Source: Ignavibacteria bacterium
GTDB taxonomy: Bacteria > Bacteroidota > Ignavibacteria > Tepidaquicellales > Tepidaquicellaceae
Assembly (NCBI GenBank): GCA_016710985.1
Contig: JADJTX010000025.1
Span: forward strand, 47,936 to 111,935
Reading direction: 5' to 3'
DNA length: 64,000 nt
This document shows positions 1-8,562 of the stretch, piece by piece. The position numbers were made by a program, and so were the translations under genes. The notes beneath the pieces are model-generated. The model ran no database searches and was not told the origin of the DNA. It saw only the letters and a program-made list of their open reading frames with translations. Position 1 is the stretch's first letter, and each line of letters starts with the position of its first letter.

Positions 1-2031
1 TGTCTTAGGATTGACTGCTTTTTTTAATCCGTCTAAATATGTAGATTTAAGCTTGGTAAGAATTCTGTAATCAACTAACAGTGACGCTATCTCATGCTGA
101 TACTTCAGTTCTTCCAGAACTTTCACATCTGTTGAAAATCCAGTCTTTGTTTTTCTTGCAGGAGTGAGATTTAATTTTTTAAACAGAATGTCGGCAAGCT
201 GTTGTGTTGAATTTATGTTGAACTTTTCACCGGCGGATTTGTAGATCTTTTCTTCAAATTCTTTAATTAATCTTTCAGTCTCCTTATTAATAATGGATAA
301 TATTTTTTCATCAACTTTAAATCCGGAGAATTCCATTTCAGCAAGGACTTTGATCAAAGGGAATTCTATCTCATCACAAAGCTTCAGTAAATTTAATTTT
401 CCAAGTTCATATCTGATCTTATGATAAAGCTGTAGTGTCACATCAGCGCCTTCCGCTGCATACTCACCTGTTTTATTAACATCTAATTTATCAAGAGTAA
501 TCTGATCTTTTCCTTTACCAGTGAGTTCTTTAAGTGATATTGGTTTATACCGGAGATACTTTTCGGACAATGTTTCCATATCATGTGCGCCGTCAGGCTG
601 GTAAATAAATGCGCCGATCATTGTATCAAAAAATAAATTTTGAATTTCCACTCCGTAGTTCCGCATTACAATATAATCATGCTTCAGATTCTTTCCGGTA
701 AATTTAATTTTATTGTTTTCAAGTACAGGTTTTATTTTTTCAATCGCGAAATTCAGTTCAACACCGGAATCATTTCCGTCGCCGACTTTTATTGATGAAT
801 CAAATAATGACTGCTCAGGTTTATTCTTTTCTCCGAATTCCCTGCCGAATATCGGGACATAGTAAGCTTCTTTTTCTGCAAATGAAAATGACATCCCGAC
901 TATATTGCAATTCATGCAGTCCGCAGAATCCGTTTCGGTATTAAAGCATACAAGGTTCTGTTTCTTTAGCTCTTTGATTAATTTAAAATATTCATCGTTG
1001 TTTTTAATAATAATATAACTATGCTTAACATCCTGTATTGTTTTGATTGGCTTTGCTGATTCCGGAATGTTAACTTTAACATTATCTATCTTTACACCTC
1101 TAATATGCAGCTCCTCCCTGCTTTCTTCCGAAGGTGTTATTACTTCACCTTTAGAAAATTTCTTTACAAGTGATTTAAACTCCAGCTCCTCAAAAAGGGA
1201 AATAAGCTTTTTAACATCTGCATCCTTTTTGTTTAAGTTATGAAAATTAATTTTGAGAGGAATGTTAGTTCTGATAGTAGCTAACATATGTGTCATAAAT
1301 GCATTGTCTCTGTTAGCAAGTATGTTTTCTTTAAGCTTTGGCTTCGTGATCTTATCAATGTTTAAATACATATTCTCAATCGAACCGAATTCCTGTATAA
1401 GACTCATTGCAGTCTTCTCCCCGACACCTTTTATACCCGGAATATTATCCGATGTATCTCCCATTAATCCGAGAACTTCTACGACTTTCCCGGGTTCTAC
1501 GCCGAATTTTTTCTTTACGCCTTCCCTGTTAATAATTTCCACTTCGGACATTTTGCTTCCGTATAAATTCCTTGCGGGCTTGTACATAAAAATATTATCA
1601 GATACGAGCTGCATGAAATCCTTATCAGGTGTCACCATATAGCTTAAAACTTTTTCTTTCTCAGCCTGCTTCACAAGAGTTCCAATGATGTCGTCAGCTT
1701 CATATCCGTCAAGCTCTATCATTGGAATGCTGAAAGCCGATATCATTTCTTTGACTTTCGTTATCTGCCACGGCATATCGGTCGGTATCTCCTGCCGTTG
1801 TGCTTTATATAAAGGAAATTCCTTATGTCTGAATGTCGGAGCTTGCGTATCAAAACATACTGCAATATGTTCGGGTTTTTCCTCTTCGAGAATTTTGATC
1901 AGTGAATTTGTAAATCCAAATACAGCGGAAGTGTTTTTACCTTTGGAGTTTATAAGAGGAGTTGAGATCATTGCAAAGTACGCCCTGTAAATCATGGCCA
2001 TTGCGTCAATTAAGTATAGTTTTTCGGGCAA
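1..2031 (-). CDS. polA: DNA polymerase I, 5' part (3' end off the window)
   Basis: This is the N-terminal ~677 residues of DNA polymerase I, which removes RNA primers and fills gaps in replication and repair. The order is a 5' nuclease domain (about 1-290; opening LYLIDAMAMIYRAYFAM, then GYEADDIIGTL and GDTSDNIPGIKGVGEKTA), a 3'-5' exonuclease domain (about 330-520), and the start of the polymerase domain (KLKSTYLDGLKKAVNPKT at the window edge). I chose TTG at 2031 because it gives the usual PEKLYLIDAMAMIYRAY N-terminus and an in-frame TAA lies six codons upstream. ATGs at 2002 and 1993 would cut into the conserved start. The exonuclease I motif reads FNTET where active enzymes have FDTET, so one metal-binding Asp is Asn at residue ~364. 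The other exonuclease motifs (NLKHD, GADVTLQLY) keep their Asp. Repeat arrays begin just upstream. Confidence 0.95.
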   Translation of the reverse strand, partial: MPEKLYLIDAMAMIYRAYFAMISTPLINSKGKNTSAVFGFTNSLIKILEEEKPEHIAVCFDTQAPTFRHKEFPLYKAQRQEIPTDMPWQITKVKEMISAFSIPMIELDGYEADDIIGTLVKQAEKEKVLSYMVTPDKDFMQLVSDNIFMYKPARNLYGSKMSEVEIINREGVKKKFGVEPGKVVEVLGLMGDTSDNIPGIKGVGEKTAMSLIQEFGSIENMYLNIDKITKPKLKENILANRDNAFMTHMLATIRTNIPLKINFHNLNKKDADVKKLISLFEELEFKSLVKKFSKGEVITPSEESREELHIRGVKIDNVKVNIPESAKPIKTIQDVKHSYIIIKNNDEYFKLIKELKKQNLVCFNTETDSADCMNCNIVGMSFSFAEKEAYYVPIFGREFGEKNKPEQSLFDSSIKVGDGNDSGVELNFAIEKIKPVLENNKIKFTGKNLKHDYIVMRNYGVEIQNLFFDTMIGAFIYQPDGAHDMETLSEKYLRYKPISLKELTGKGKDQITLDKLDVNKTGEYAAEGADVTLQLYHKIRYELGKLNLLKLCDEIEFPLIKVLAEMEFSGFKVDEKILSIINKETERLIKEFEEKIYKSAGEKFNINSTQQLADILFKKLNLTPARKTKTGFSTDVKVLEELKYQHEIASLLVDYRILTKLKSTYLDGLKKAVNPKT

Positions 2032-2040
2032 GGTGATAAC

Positions 2041-2299
2041 TGATAGTTAATAGTTAATAGTTGATAGTTGATAGTTAATAGTTGATAGTTAATAGTTGAT
2101 AGTTAATAGTTGATAGTAATGTAAATCGTGAATCGTGAATCGTAAATCGTGAATCGTGAAAATCGCGATACCGTAAATTTAAAGCAATACCCAATACCCA
2201 ATACCCAATACTCAATACCCAATACTCAATACCCAATACCCAATACTCAATACTCAATACTCAATACCAATACCCAATACTCAATACCCAAAACCCAAA
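2041..2299. repeat. Three consecutive heptanucleotide tandem arrays
   Basis: The whole polA/usp spacer is tandem 7-bp units. Positions 2041-2118 carry about ten TAGTTRA units. Positions 2122-2166 carry about six GAATCGT/AAATCGT units. Positions 2185-2299 carry about fifteen CAATACC/CAATACT units, some with small indels. The last array runs to the 3' end of the universal stress gene. No gene is seen here; short open frames through the arrays are products of the repeat. Confidence 0.95.
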
Positions 2300-2301
2300 A
2301 T

Positions 2302-3144
2302 CTAAAAGTGCAATGCAAGCAGCGGGACTTTCGTATGATAAGCCATTTTCTTTGTCAGGCTTTTATTGAAAATTTTATCAAACAATGTTCTCTTTCGTAT
2401 TGCCATTGCAAGAATATCTACATCATTAGAGTTGACGTAGTCATTGATGCCTTCTAGTACATTTTCTTCTTTTACAAGTTCGAGCCTGATCCTGTCATAA
2501 TCTACGGAACCTTTGATTCTTTCAAATTCTTTTTTGTTGACCTCGACTGTATTGTTTTCAGCATCTATTATATGAAGAAGTGTAATTTCCGAATTATAAA
2601 TTTCAGCAAATTCAAGCAGACGCTGAAAAGATGGAAGTCCTGATTTTATGTCATCATAAGCATAAACAATATTGTTGATACCGTTGTATATTGCATTATG
2701 CGGAATTGCAAGGACGGGTATATGTGCTTTTTCAATAATGCTTGATGTATTGCTGCCGAGAATTAATTCAGTTATCCCGCTTGCTCCGTGAGTTCCCATA
2801 ATCACTAAATCAATTTTAAAATCATTTATCAAAGATAAAACTTCATCAACAACCAGACCCTGTGTTACGATTGCATCCACGGTGAAAAGACTGTTTCCGT
2901 CTTCATCTTTATTGGAATCAATAATTCTCCTGCTTAATTCTTCAAGACTTTCTTTAGCGGATTTTTCTTCCTCCTGATAGGCTGAAAGATATATCTCCGC
3001 TGGCATATTCGGATCAATGAGCTGAACGCTGTAAGCATGAAACAATACAAGATGTCCTTTTACTTTTCTTGCTATTTCAATTGCAAAGTTCAGAGCATTT
3101 TCAGCATTTTGGGAAAAGTCAGTTGGGAAGAGGATATTCTTCAT
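2302..3144 (-). CDS. Universal stress protein, two UspA domains
   Basis: A cytoplasmic tandem-UspA protein of about 280 residues. Domain 1 (about 1-145) begins MKNILFPTDFSQNAENAL and has the ATP-binding pattern G-2x-G-9x-G-S (IMGTHGASG...LGSNTSS) followed by IPVLAIP. Domain 2 (about 155-280) is more divergent and lacks the glycine signature, ending in KVPLLALHF. Double-domain Usp proteins generally act in stress survival and bind ATP or AMP; the exact role cannot be read from sequence. I chose ATG at 3144; a TTG two codons upstream is the alternative. The gene converges on a heptamer array at its 3' end and is divergent from the porin-like gene. Confidence 0.9.
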   Translation of the reverse strand: MKNILFPTDFSQNAENALNFAIEIARKVKGHLVLFHAYSVQLIDPNMPAEIYLSAYQEEEKSAKESLEELSRRIIDSNKDEDGNSLFTVDAIVTQGLVVDEVLSLINDFKIDLVIMGTHGASGITELILGSNTSSIIEKAHIPVLAIPHNAIYNGINNIVYAYDDIKSGLPSFQRLLEFAEIYNSEITLLHIIDAENNTVEVNKKEFERIKGSVDYDRIRLELVKEENVLEGINDYVNSNDVDILAMAIRKRTLFDKIFNKSLTKKMAYHTKVPLLALHF

Positions 3145-3201
3145 ATACAATTAATTATTTTCCCAAAAGTCTTAAAAATAATGCTTTATTACAATTCAGA
3201 A

Positions 3202-3267
3202 AGTTCGTTAAGTTCGTTAAGTTAGTTAAGTTCGTTAAGTCCGTTTAGTTTGTTTAGTTCGTTAAGT
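3202..3267. repeat. Tandem 9-bp array
   Basis: Seven tandem copies of a 9-bp unit close to AGTTCGTTA. Copies 3, 5 and 6 carry substitutions. It sits between divergent genes, upstream of the porin-like gene, and is one of the few arrays here not based on 7 bp. Confidence 0.9.
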
Positions 3268-3389
3268 ATGTCAGGATTTTCATTACTAATAAAATCGCGA
3301 TTTTTCGTTTTAAATCCGTGTGATCGTTGTTCCTTTTTGCAGGATGTTTAGTTTCTAATTATACAACTGATATTAAAAAATACTTTAGT

Positions 3390-3397
3390 TAACTTTG
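3390..3397 (+). promoter_or_regulatory. Candidate Bacteroidota -7 box
   Basis: TAACTTTG matches the Bacteroidota -7 consensus TAnnTTTG and lies 28 nt upstream of the porin-like ATG. No convincing -33 TTTG is visible at the usual spacing, so this is a candidate only. Confidence 0.4.
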
Positions 3398-3425
3398 CAA
3401 CAAATAATTTAAAAATTACTGACCG

Positions 3426-4499
3426 ATGAGAGAAATTATACTTTCAATAATTATACTTTTAACTGGGACTAATATCTTTTCACAATCCGAACAGGGAAAA
3501 TCAGGCAACTCTAAATTAAACGTTTTCGGAGTTGTTTTCGGAGATTATTTTTACAAAGCGGGAGGTGATTCAACCGGCAGTAACCTTCAGTATTCCCCAT
3601 ACAAAAAGGAATTCAATGCTTTTGCTTTCAGAAGAGTAAATATCGGAGTTGATTATTATATCAATGAGACTTTCGATTCGAGACTTTCAATTTCTTATGA
3701 CGGACCTGATACTTTATCAAACGGTAATGACGCTGTTTATGTAAGAGATGCTTATATTAACTGGAAGGATATATTCACAAATTCAAATTTAACTATCGGG
3801 ATAATGCCTACTCCGGGATATGATTATGTCAGTCAGAAATGGTGGGGATACAGATCTGTTGAACAGACAATAATGGGACAAAGAAACATATTGGGATCCA
3901 GAGATCTTGGAATAATGCTTTCCGGTGCATTTGATGATGCAAGAGATTTCGGTTACTATGCTATGGTAGGTAACGGTAACGGGACAAAGAATGAAAATAA
4001 CAAATACAAAAAAATATACGGCACGTTATTCGGGAATTTTGCAGATAAAAAAATAGCTGCCAACCTGTATTCCGATTATCAGTCCAGCGGTAATGATATG
4101 AGCAAAACCACCTTGTATGGATTTGTCGGATACAAAAACGGAGATTTAACTTTAGGCATGGAAAATTTCTTTCAGATACAAAATAATTTTAATAAATCCG
4201 CTGCCGCTGCAAGCACTGACATTGTTCCCTATGGATTGAGTGTTTACATAGTAGGGAATATCATTCCCAATGAATTAAAATGTTTTGTCAGATATGATTT
4301 TTACAATCAGGATATTAATAATTCATCAACAGGCTTTTATCAAAGTTTTACGACTGCAGGATTTGATTTTATGCCCGCGTCTAACGTCCATTTCATGCCT
4401 AACATATGGCTGAATGCATATACTCCAAAGACTAATCAGACAGTAAAATATACGACAGATGTAGTTCCAAGAATTACTTTCTGGTATGTTTATAATTGA
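3426..4499 (+). CDS. Outer-membrane porin-like beta-barrel (OprO/P-like)
   Basis: A 357-residue protein with a signal peptide (MREIILSIIILLTGTNIFSQ) and a body of alternating aromatic/polar beta-strands ending in an aromatic C-terminus (TFWYVYN), as in outer-membrane barrels. Blocks such as AFRRVNIGVDYYINETFDSR, VYVRDAYINWKD and GSRDLGIMLSGAFDD resemble the phosphate-selective porin family (OprO/OprP). It probably forms a channel for small solutes; the substrate cannot be inferred. It is monocistronic, with a TAnnTTTG box 28 nt before the start. Confidence 0.7.
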   Translation: MREIILSIIILLTGTNIFSQSEQGKSGNSKLNVFGVVFGDYFYKAGGDSTGSNLQYSPYKKEFNAFAFRRVNIGVDYYINETFDSRLSISYDGPDTLSNGNDAVYVRDAYINWKDIFTNSNLTIGIMPTPGYDYVSQKWWGYRSVEQTIMGQRNILGSRDLGIMLSGAFDDARDFGYYAMVGNGNGTKNENNKYKKIYGTLFGNFADKKIAANLYSDYQSSGNDMSKTTLYGFVGYKNGDLTLGMENFFQIQNNFNKSAAAASTDIVPYGLSVYIVGNIIPNELKCFVRYDFYNQDINNSSTGFYQSFTTAGFDFMPASNVHFMPNIWLNAYTPKTNQTVKYTTDVVPRITFWYVYN

Positions 4500-4845
4500 A
4501 GTTAAGATATTAAAAAAGACCTGCTATGAATCCTGAAATGATCCGGTGAAACAGCAGTGCTCAAAAACTTAATTATATTAAATCACTAAAAAATTGTGAC
4601 TTCTGAAAAAACATAACTATCATTCCCCAAAACCTTTAACAGAGAGAACAAACAATTGCGCAAGAATATATATATATATATCATCAGGGTTTAAATATCT
4701 AAGTTTTAAAATATAATATTAAAATATAAAATAAAAATTAAATTAATAAAATTATTTATGTGAAACTCTCTCTTCTCTGTTACTCGGTCAGCATTTAAGA
4801 GATAGTTCTCAGAAGTTTCTAAATTATAAACACCTGAATTTCTCT
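4500..4845. other. AT-rich intergenic region, no gene seen
   Basis: 346 bp of very AT-rich sequence with a short (TA)n run around 4669-4683. I see no coding frame, terminator hairpin or TAnnTTTG box. It presumably holds the promoter of the efflux operon that follows. Confidence 0.5.
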
Positions 4846-5814
4846 ATGAAATTTTTAACAAAAGCTTTTCTGTTATTATCTGCATTTATCTTAATTGCAT
4901 GCGCGGATAAAAAACCGGAAAATGAAATTAATGCATCGGGGACCATTGAGGCTACTGATGTTACGGTCAGCTCCAAGATCGCCGGACAAATAAAAGTAAT
5001 ACTGGTCGATGAAGGCAGTAAGGTCAGAGTAAATGATGTATTAATGAACATTGATCATGACCTGCTTGATATACAACTGAGGCAGGCGCAGGCAGGTGTC
5101 GAGCAGGCGGAAGCACAGCTCAGACTGCTTCAGTCCGGAGCAAGAAAAGAAGATTTAGTACTTGCCGATGAACAGGTTCAGCTTGCTGAAATAAATTTAG
5201 ACCAGGCATCGACTGATAAAGAACGATTTAAAAAATTATATGAATCCAGCACTATTACTAAAAAGCAGTATGAAGATGTTGCGCTTAAATATGATCAGGC
5301 ATTAAACCAGTATAACAGTGCAAAAGAAAATTTGGCTAAATTAGAAAATATCACCAGACCGGAAGAAATTGAATCAGCAGAGGCAAACGTCAAAAGAAAC
5401 ATGGTAAGCGTTGATCTGATAAGAAAAAACATTGAAGACTGCACCATAAGGTCACCTGTCGACGGGATTGTCTCAAAAAAATTTACTGAAACCGGAGAGT
5501 ATGTCACTCCGGGCGCTGCTGTTTTAAAATTATCTGACCTGCAGTCAGTTGATTTGTTTATTTATATTACCGAGGAAGAGCTTGGGAAGGTCAAGCTTGG
5601 TCAGAAGGCAGATGTTAAAATTGATACATATAAGGATAAAGTATATAAAGGAGAGGTGATCTATATTTCACCTGAAGCTGAATTTACTCCTAAGAGCATT
5701 CAGACCCAGGATGAAAGGACTAAACTTGTTTTTGCAGTGAAAATTAAGATACCGAATTATGATTTTGATCTGAAATCGGGAATGCCTGCGGATGCAAAAC
5801 TGATTTTGAATTAA
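4846..5814 (+). CDS. HlyD/YbhG-type membrane fusion lipoprotein of ABC efflux system
   Basis: A 322-residue periplasmic adaptor linking an inner-membrane ABC exporter to TolC. The N-terminus is a lipoprotein signal (FILIAC, Cys19). A lipoyl-like half (GTIEATDVTVSSKIAGQI, about 33-65) is followed by a long coiled coil (about 75-185, rich in Q/A/E/L), the second lipoyl half (IRSPVDGIVSKKFTETGE) and a beta-barrel part. The family is the YbhG/EmrA adaptor group. It is the first gene of a YbhGFSR-like operon: ATPase, TolC, ATPase, then two ABC-2 permeases. The substrate is unknown; such pumps export drugs or secondary metabolites, and a link with the PKS/NRPS products encoded 40 kb away would be speculation. 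Confidence 0.88.
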   Translation: MKFLTKAFLLLSAFILIACADKKPENEINASGTIEATDVTVSSKIAGQIKVILVDEGSKVRVNDVLMNIDHDLLDIQLRQAQAGVEQAEAQLRLLQSGARKEDLVLADEQVQLAEINLDQASTDKERFKKLYESSTITKKQYEDVALKYDQALNQYNSAKENLAKLENITRPEEIESAEANVKRNMVSVDLIRKNIEDCTIRSPVDGIVSKKFTETGEYVTPGAAVLKLSDLQSVDLFIYITEEELGKVKLGQKADVKIDTYKDKVYKGEVIYISPEAEFTPKSIQTQDERTKLVFAVKIKIPNYDFDLKSGMPADAKLILN

Positions 5815-5888
5815 ATAAACTACGATGGCAATCGAAAATCCTTATATGTCACAAACCCGGAGGATGTATATTAGCAAACAGCTGACAT

Positions 5889-5964
5889 AACCACTAAGTC
5901 ACAAAGGCACAAAGAAAGACACTAATGCAATTTTAAGTCTTAGTGTCTTTGTGTCTTAGTGGTT
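5889..5964. repeat. Inverted repeat between adaptor and ATPase genes
   Basis: Left arm 5889-5924 (begins AACCACTAAGTCACAAAGGC) and right arm 5941-5964 (TAGTGTCTTTGTGTC, ends AGTGGTT) are imperfect reverse complements with a 16-nt loop. On RNA this forms a long hairpin inside the operon. It belongs to a word-like repeat style also seen at 17264, 19445, 20856-21235 and 26331. Confidence 0.85.
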
Positions 5965-6011
5965 AACTGAGATTTGACAATGTCTCATGGAATGAGAAGT
6001 TAAAAATTAAG

Positions 6012-6935
6012 GTGCATAAGTTGGAAAATGCAATTACAATAAAAGATCTGAATAAAAGTTACGGCGATTTAAAAGCTCTTGAAAATATTAATATCGAAGT
6101 TAAGAAAAATATTATTTTCGGGCTTGTCGGTCCGGATGGTGCGGGCAAGACTACTCTGATCAGAATATTATGCGGTCTTCTAAAACCGGATTCAGGTGAA
6201 ATCAGGATCCTCGGAATTGATATGCCTAAGGGGCTCGATAAGATCCAAAAACAACATTGGTTATCTGTCGCAGAGGTTCAGTCTTTATACCGATCTGACT
6301 GTTGATGAAAACATAGAGTTTGTTGCTGACATTCACGGGTTGAAAGATTTCAAAGGGAGAAGGGATGAGCTTTTACAGTTTACGAGGCTTACAAATTTCA
6401 GAAAATTTCTTGCGGGAAAATTATCCGGCGGTATGAAACAGAAACTTGCTCTTGCGTGCACATTGATCTACAGACCTAAAATTATTTTTCTCGATGAGCC
6501 GACGACAGGAGTTGATCCGGTTTCGCGGAGAGAATTCTGGATCATACTTTCAAATCTTCTTAAGGAAGACATAACGATACTTATTTCGACGCCATATATG
6601 GATGAAGCCGAGCGGTTCAATGAAATTGCAATGCTGGATAACGGGAGGATACTCGCCATTGACACACCGAATAAGATAAAGGCAATGATGGATGAGATCA
6701 TAATCGAAGTTGTCTGCACTCCGGTAAGAAAAGCTTATCAGGTTTTGAAAGAAAACTCAGGGTTTGAAATACAGATATTCGGAGACAGGCTCAATGTGGC
6801 CGTTGATAATGACAGGGATGATGAAAAATGATAAGAAGAATTCTTGAAGAAAACTCTGTCAGCATTATTGATCTGAGAAAAATAACTCCTTCACTTGAAA
6901 ACGCTTTCATACATTTAATAAAAGAAAATAATTGA
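6012..6935 (+). pseudogene. ABC transporter ATPase 1 (YbhF-like), broken by two frameshifts
   Basis: The three frames together give one full ABC ATPase of about 307 residues. Frame 1 (6012-~6250) has Walker A GPDGAGKTT. Frame 2 (~6250-6831) has the signature LSGGMKQKLALA, Walker B IIFLDEPTTG and STPYMDEAE, where the usual H-loop His is Pro-Tyr. Frame 3 (from ATG 6829 to TGA 6933-6935) holds the tail DLRKITPSLENAFIHLIKEN, which aligns with the C-terminus of the intact ATPase at 8563. Break 1 is at an A5 run near 6248-6253; removing one A restores IQNNIGYLSQRFSLY. Break 2 is at the A5 run 6825-6829; adding one A restores the frame. Start is GTG 6012, or TTG 6021 with AAGGTG upstream. It is probably a functional gene with sequence errors, but decay cannot be excluded. 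Confidence 0.85.
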
Positions 6936-6936
6936 G

Positions 6937-8265
6937 ATGAAAAGCATCATAACAATTCTTTCTGTTCTGATTATTTTAAATTTAAAACTACATGCACAGA
7001 ATAGCAAGCTTACTCTGGAGCAAAGTGTTGCAATTAGCTTTGGGAACAGCAAAGATCTGAAAATTTCAGAATCAAAAATTGTCAGCAACAAAGCTAAGAT
7101 AAAGGAAGCCGGTTCATTATTTCTGCCGCAGCTGAAACTTAACTTAGGTTATCTCAGGCAAAGTAATGTTGATCCGTATCTGATCATTATTCCATTCTCG
7201 GCAGAGCCGGTGCAGCTTTCTGAAGTAATATTGAATAATTATACACTTAAGCTTTCATTGCAGCAGCCGCTTTATACAGGCGGAAAATTATCATCATCGA
7301 AAAATTCTGCTGAATATTTCACAACTTCTTCAGAGCTTGATTTCAGCAATGAAAAAAATAATCTCGCTTCAAATGTTCAGGTCGCATTCTGGAATTATTA
7401 CAAAGCGCTTCAGATAAAGAAAGTGACCGATACTATTTTGTTACAGTCCGAACAGCACATAACAGACACAAAAAATTTCCTTATAAACGGACTTGCAACG
7501 ACAAGTGATCTTTTAAAGCTTGAGGTACAGAATTCAAATGCAAAGCTTCAGCAGCTTGAAGCTGCAAATAACATTGAGCTTGCAAGAGTCTCTTTTAACA
7601 GGGTACTTGGACTACCTCTGGATTCAAAAACGGAAATAGTAGCAGATCAGGAAGATCCCGGAATGGAAGATCTCAAACTCGCATCGCTCACTTCAGATGC
7701 ATTGACAAACAGGATAGAACTGAAATCAATGGATTACAAATTAAAGTCAGCAAGTGAAAATATCTCGGCAATTAAATCTTCTTTTTATCCTTCGGTTTTT
7801 CTTTATGGTAATTATTATTATCAGAATCCGAATTTGAGAATTCAGCCTCCTGTAGATGTGTTTAATTCTACCTGGGATTTAGGTGTTAACCTGTCATGGG
7901 ATGTATGGAACTGGGGAAATACATCCGCACAGGTAAGACAGTCGGAACAAACTTATGTTCAGGGGAAATTAAATTATGAACAGCTTAAAGAGTCAATAGA
8001 ACTTGAAGTAAATCAGAATTATCTGAATGTTGTCTATCTCGCAGAAAGAATCAATGTAAGCAGCAAAGCAGTTGAACAGGCGAAAGACAATTATAAGGTA
8101 ACACGGCAAAAGTATGACGTCCAGCTTGCAACCAGTACAGACATAGTAGATGCTGAAACATCTTTGTTTCAGACAGAAATGAATTATACAACAGCAGTAG
8201 TTGATTACAGGATAGCATTAATTAAGCTGAATAAGTCAATCGGGATTAAAGACTTTAAAGATTAA
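6937..8265 (+). CDS. TolC-family outer-membrane efflux protein
   Basis: A 442-residue outer-membrane channel of the TolC family, the exit duct for the ABC pump. It has a signal peptide (MKSIITILSVLIILNLKLHAQ), then two homologous outer-membrane efflux repeats, each with a long helix (LTLEQSVAISFGNSKDLKISE; and the second half from about 240) and the short strand motif YLRQSN / GNYYYQNPNLR. It starts one base after the stop of ATPase 1, so the two are likely translationally coupled. Its stop codon (8263-8265) is part of a GATTAAA tandem array, and the last residues (KDFKD) look repeat-derived, suggesting that the array has replaced the native C-terminus. Confidence 0.92.
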   Translation: MKSIITILSVLIILNLKLHAQNSKLTLEQSVAISFGNSKDLKISESKIVSNKAKIKEAGSLFLPQLKLNLGYLRQSNVDPYLIIIPFSAEPVQLSEVILNNYTLKLSLQQPLYTGGKLSSSKNSAEYFTTSSELDFSNEKNNLASNVQVAFWNYYKALQIKKVTDTILLQSEQHITDTKNFLINGLATTSDLLKLEVQNSNAKLQQLEAANNIELARVSFNRVLGLPLDSKTEIVADQEDPGMEDLKLASLTSDALTNRIELKSMDYKLKSASENISAIKSSFYPSVFLYGNYYYQNPNLRIQPPVDVFNSTWDLGVNLSWDVWNWGNTSAQVRQSEQTYVQGKLNYEQLKESIELEVNQNYLNVVYLAERINVSSKAVEQAKDNYKVTRQKYDVQLATSTDIVDAETSLFQTEMNYTTAVVDYRIALIKLNKSIGIKDFKD

Positions 8266-8371
8266 AGATTAAAGATTAAAGATTAAAGATTAAAGATTAA
8301 AGATTAAAGATTAAAGATTAAAGATTAAAGATTAAAGATTAACAATTCACGATTCACGATTCACGATTCAT
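8254..8371. repeat. Heptamer arrays GATTAAA and GATTCAC
   Basis: About twelve near-perfect GATTAAA units (8254-8342) overlap the tolC-like stop codon. They are followed directly by about four copies of GATTCAC (8344-8371). Confidence 0.95.
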
Positions 8372-8379
8372 TAAAGCAA

Positions 8380-8419
8380 CCCCCCCCCCCACCCTCCCCT
8401 TTAAAAAGAAAAGGGAGGG
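8380..8419. terminator. C11 run and GC-rich hairpin
   Basis: A run of eleven C (8380-8390) is followed by CCCTCCCCTTT / AAAGGGAGGG (8392-8419), a strong stem with one bulged C and an A-rich loop. No T-tract follows on the plus strand, so this is a weak terminator candidate or an mRNA-stabilising hairpin inside the operon. Confidence 0.4.
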
Positions 8420-8455
8420 AGCTAGAAAAATTTGGGATTTATTGAAACACAGGGC

Positions 8456-8531
8456 GATTGACGATTGACGATTGACGATTGACGATTGACGATTGACGAT
8501 TGACGATTGACGATTGACGATTGACGATTGA
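8456..8531. repeat. GATTGAC heptamer array
   Basis: About eleven essentially perfect GATTGAC units end about 30 nt before the ATG of ATPase 2. With the arrays at 8254-8371 they fill most of the 297-bp gap between TolC and ATPase 2. Confidence 0.97.
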
Positions 8532-8562
8532 TCATTGACTATTCACTAATAACGACCAACAA

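Noticed and set aside
2149..2457. Plus-strand 102-codon frame over the CAATACC array
   Set aside because: Half is heptamer repeat and the rest is antisense to the conserved universal stress gene.
6246..6260. Programmed -1 frameshift at an AAAAAC slippery run in ABC ATPase 1
   Set aside because: The downstream frame is +1 relative to the upstream one, so classic -1 slippage would not give the product; an extra A is simpler.
6825..6935. Separate small gene starting at ATG 6829
   Set aside because: Its product aligns with the C-terminus of the intact ATPase 2 (ITPSLE..F..LI), so it is the detached tail of ATPase 1.
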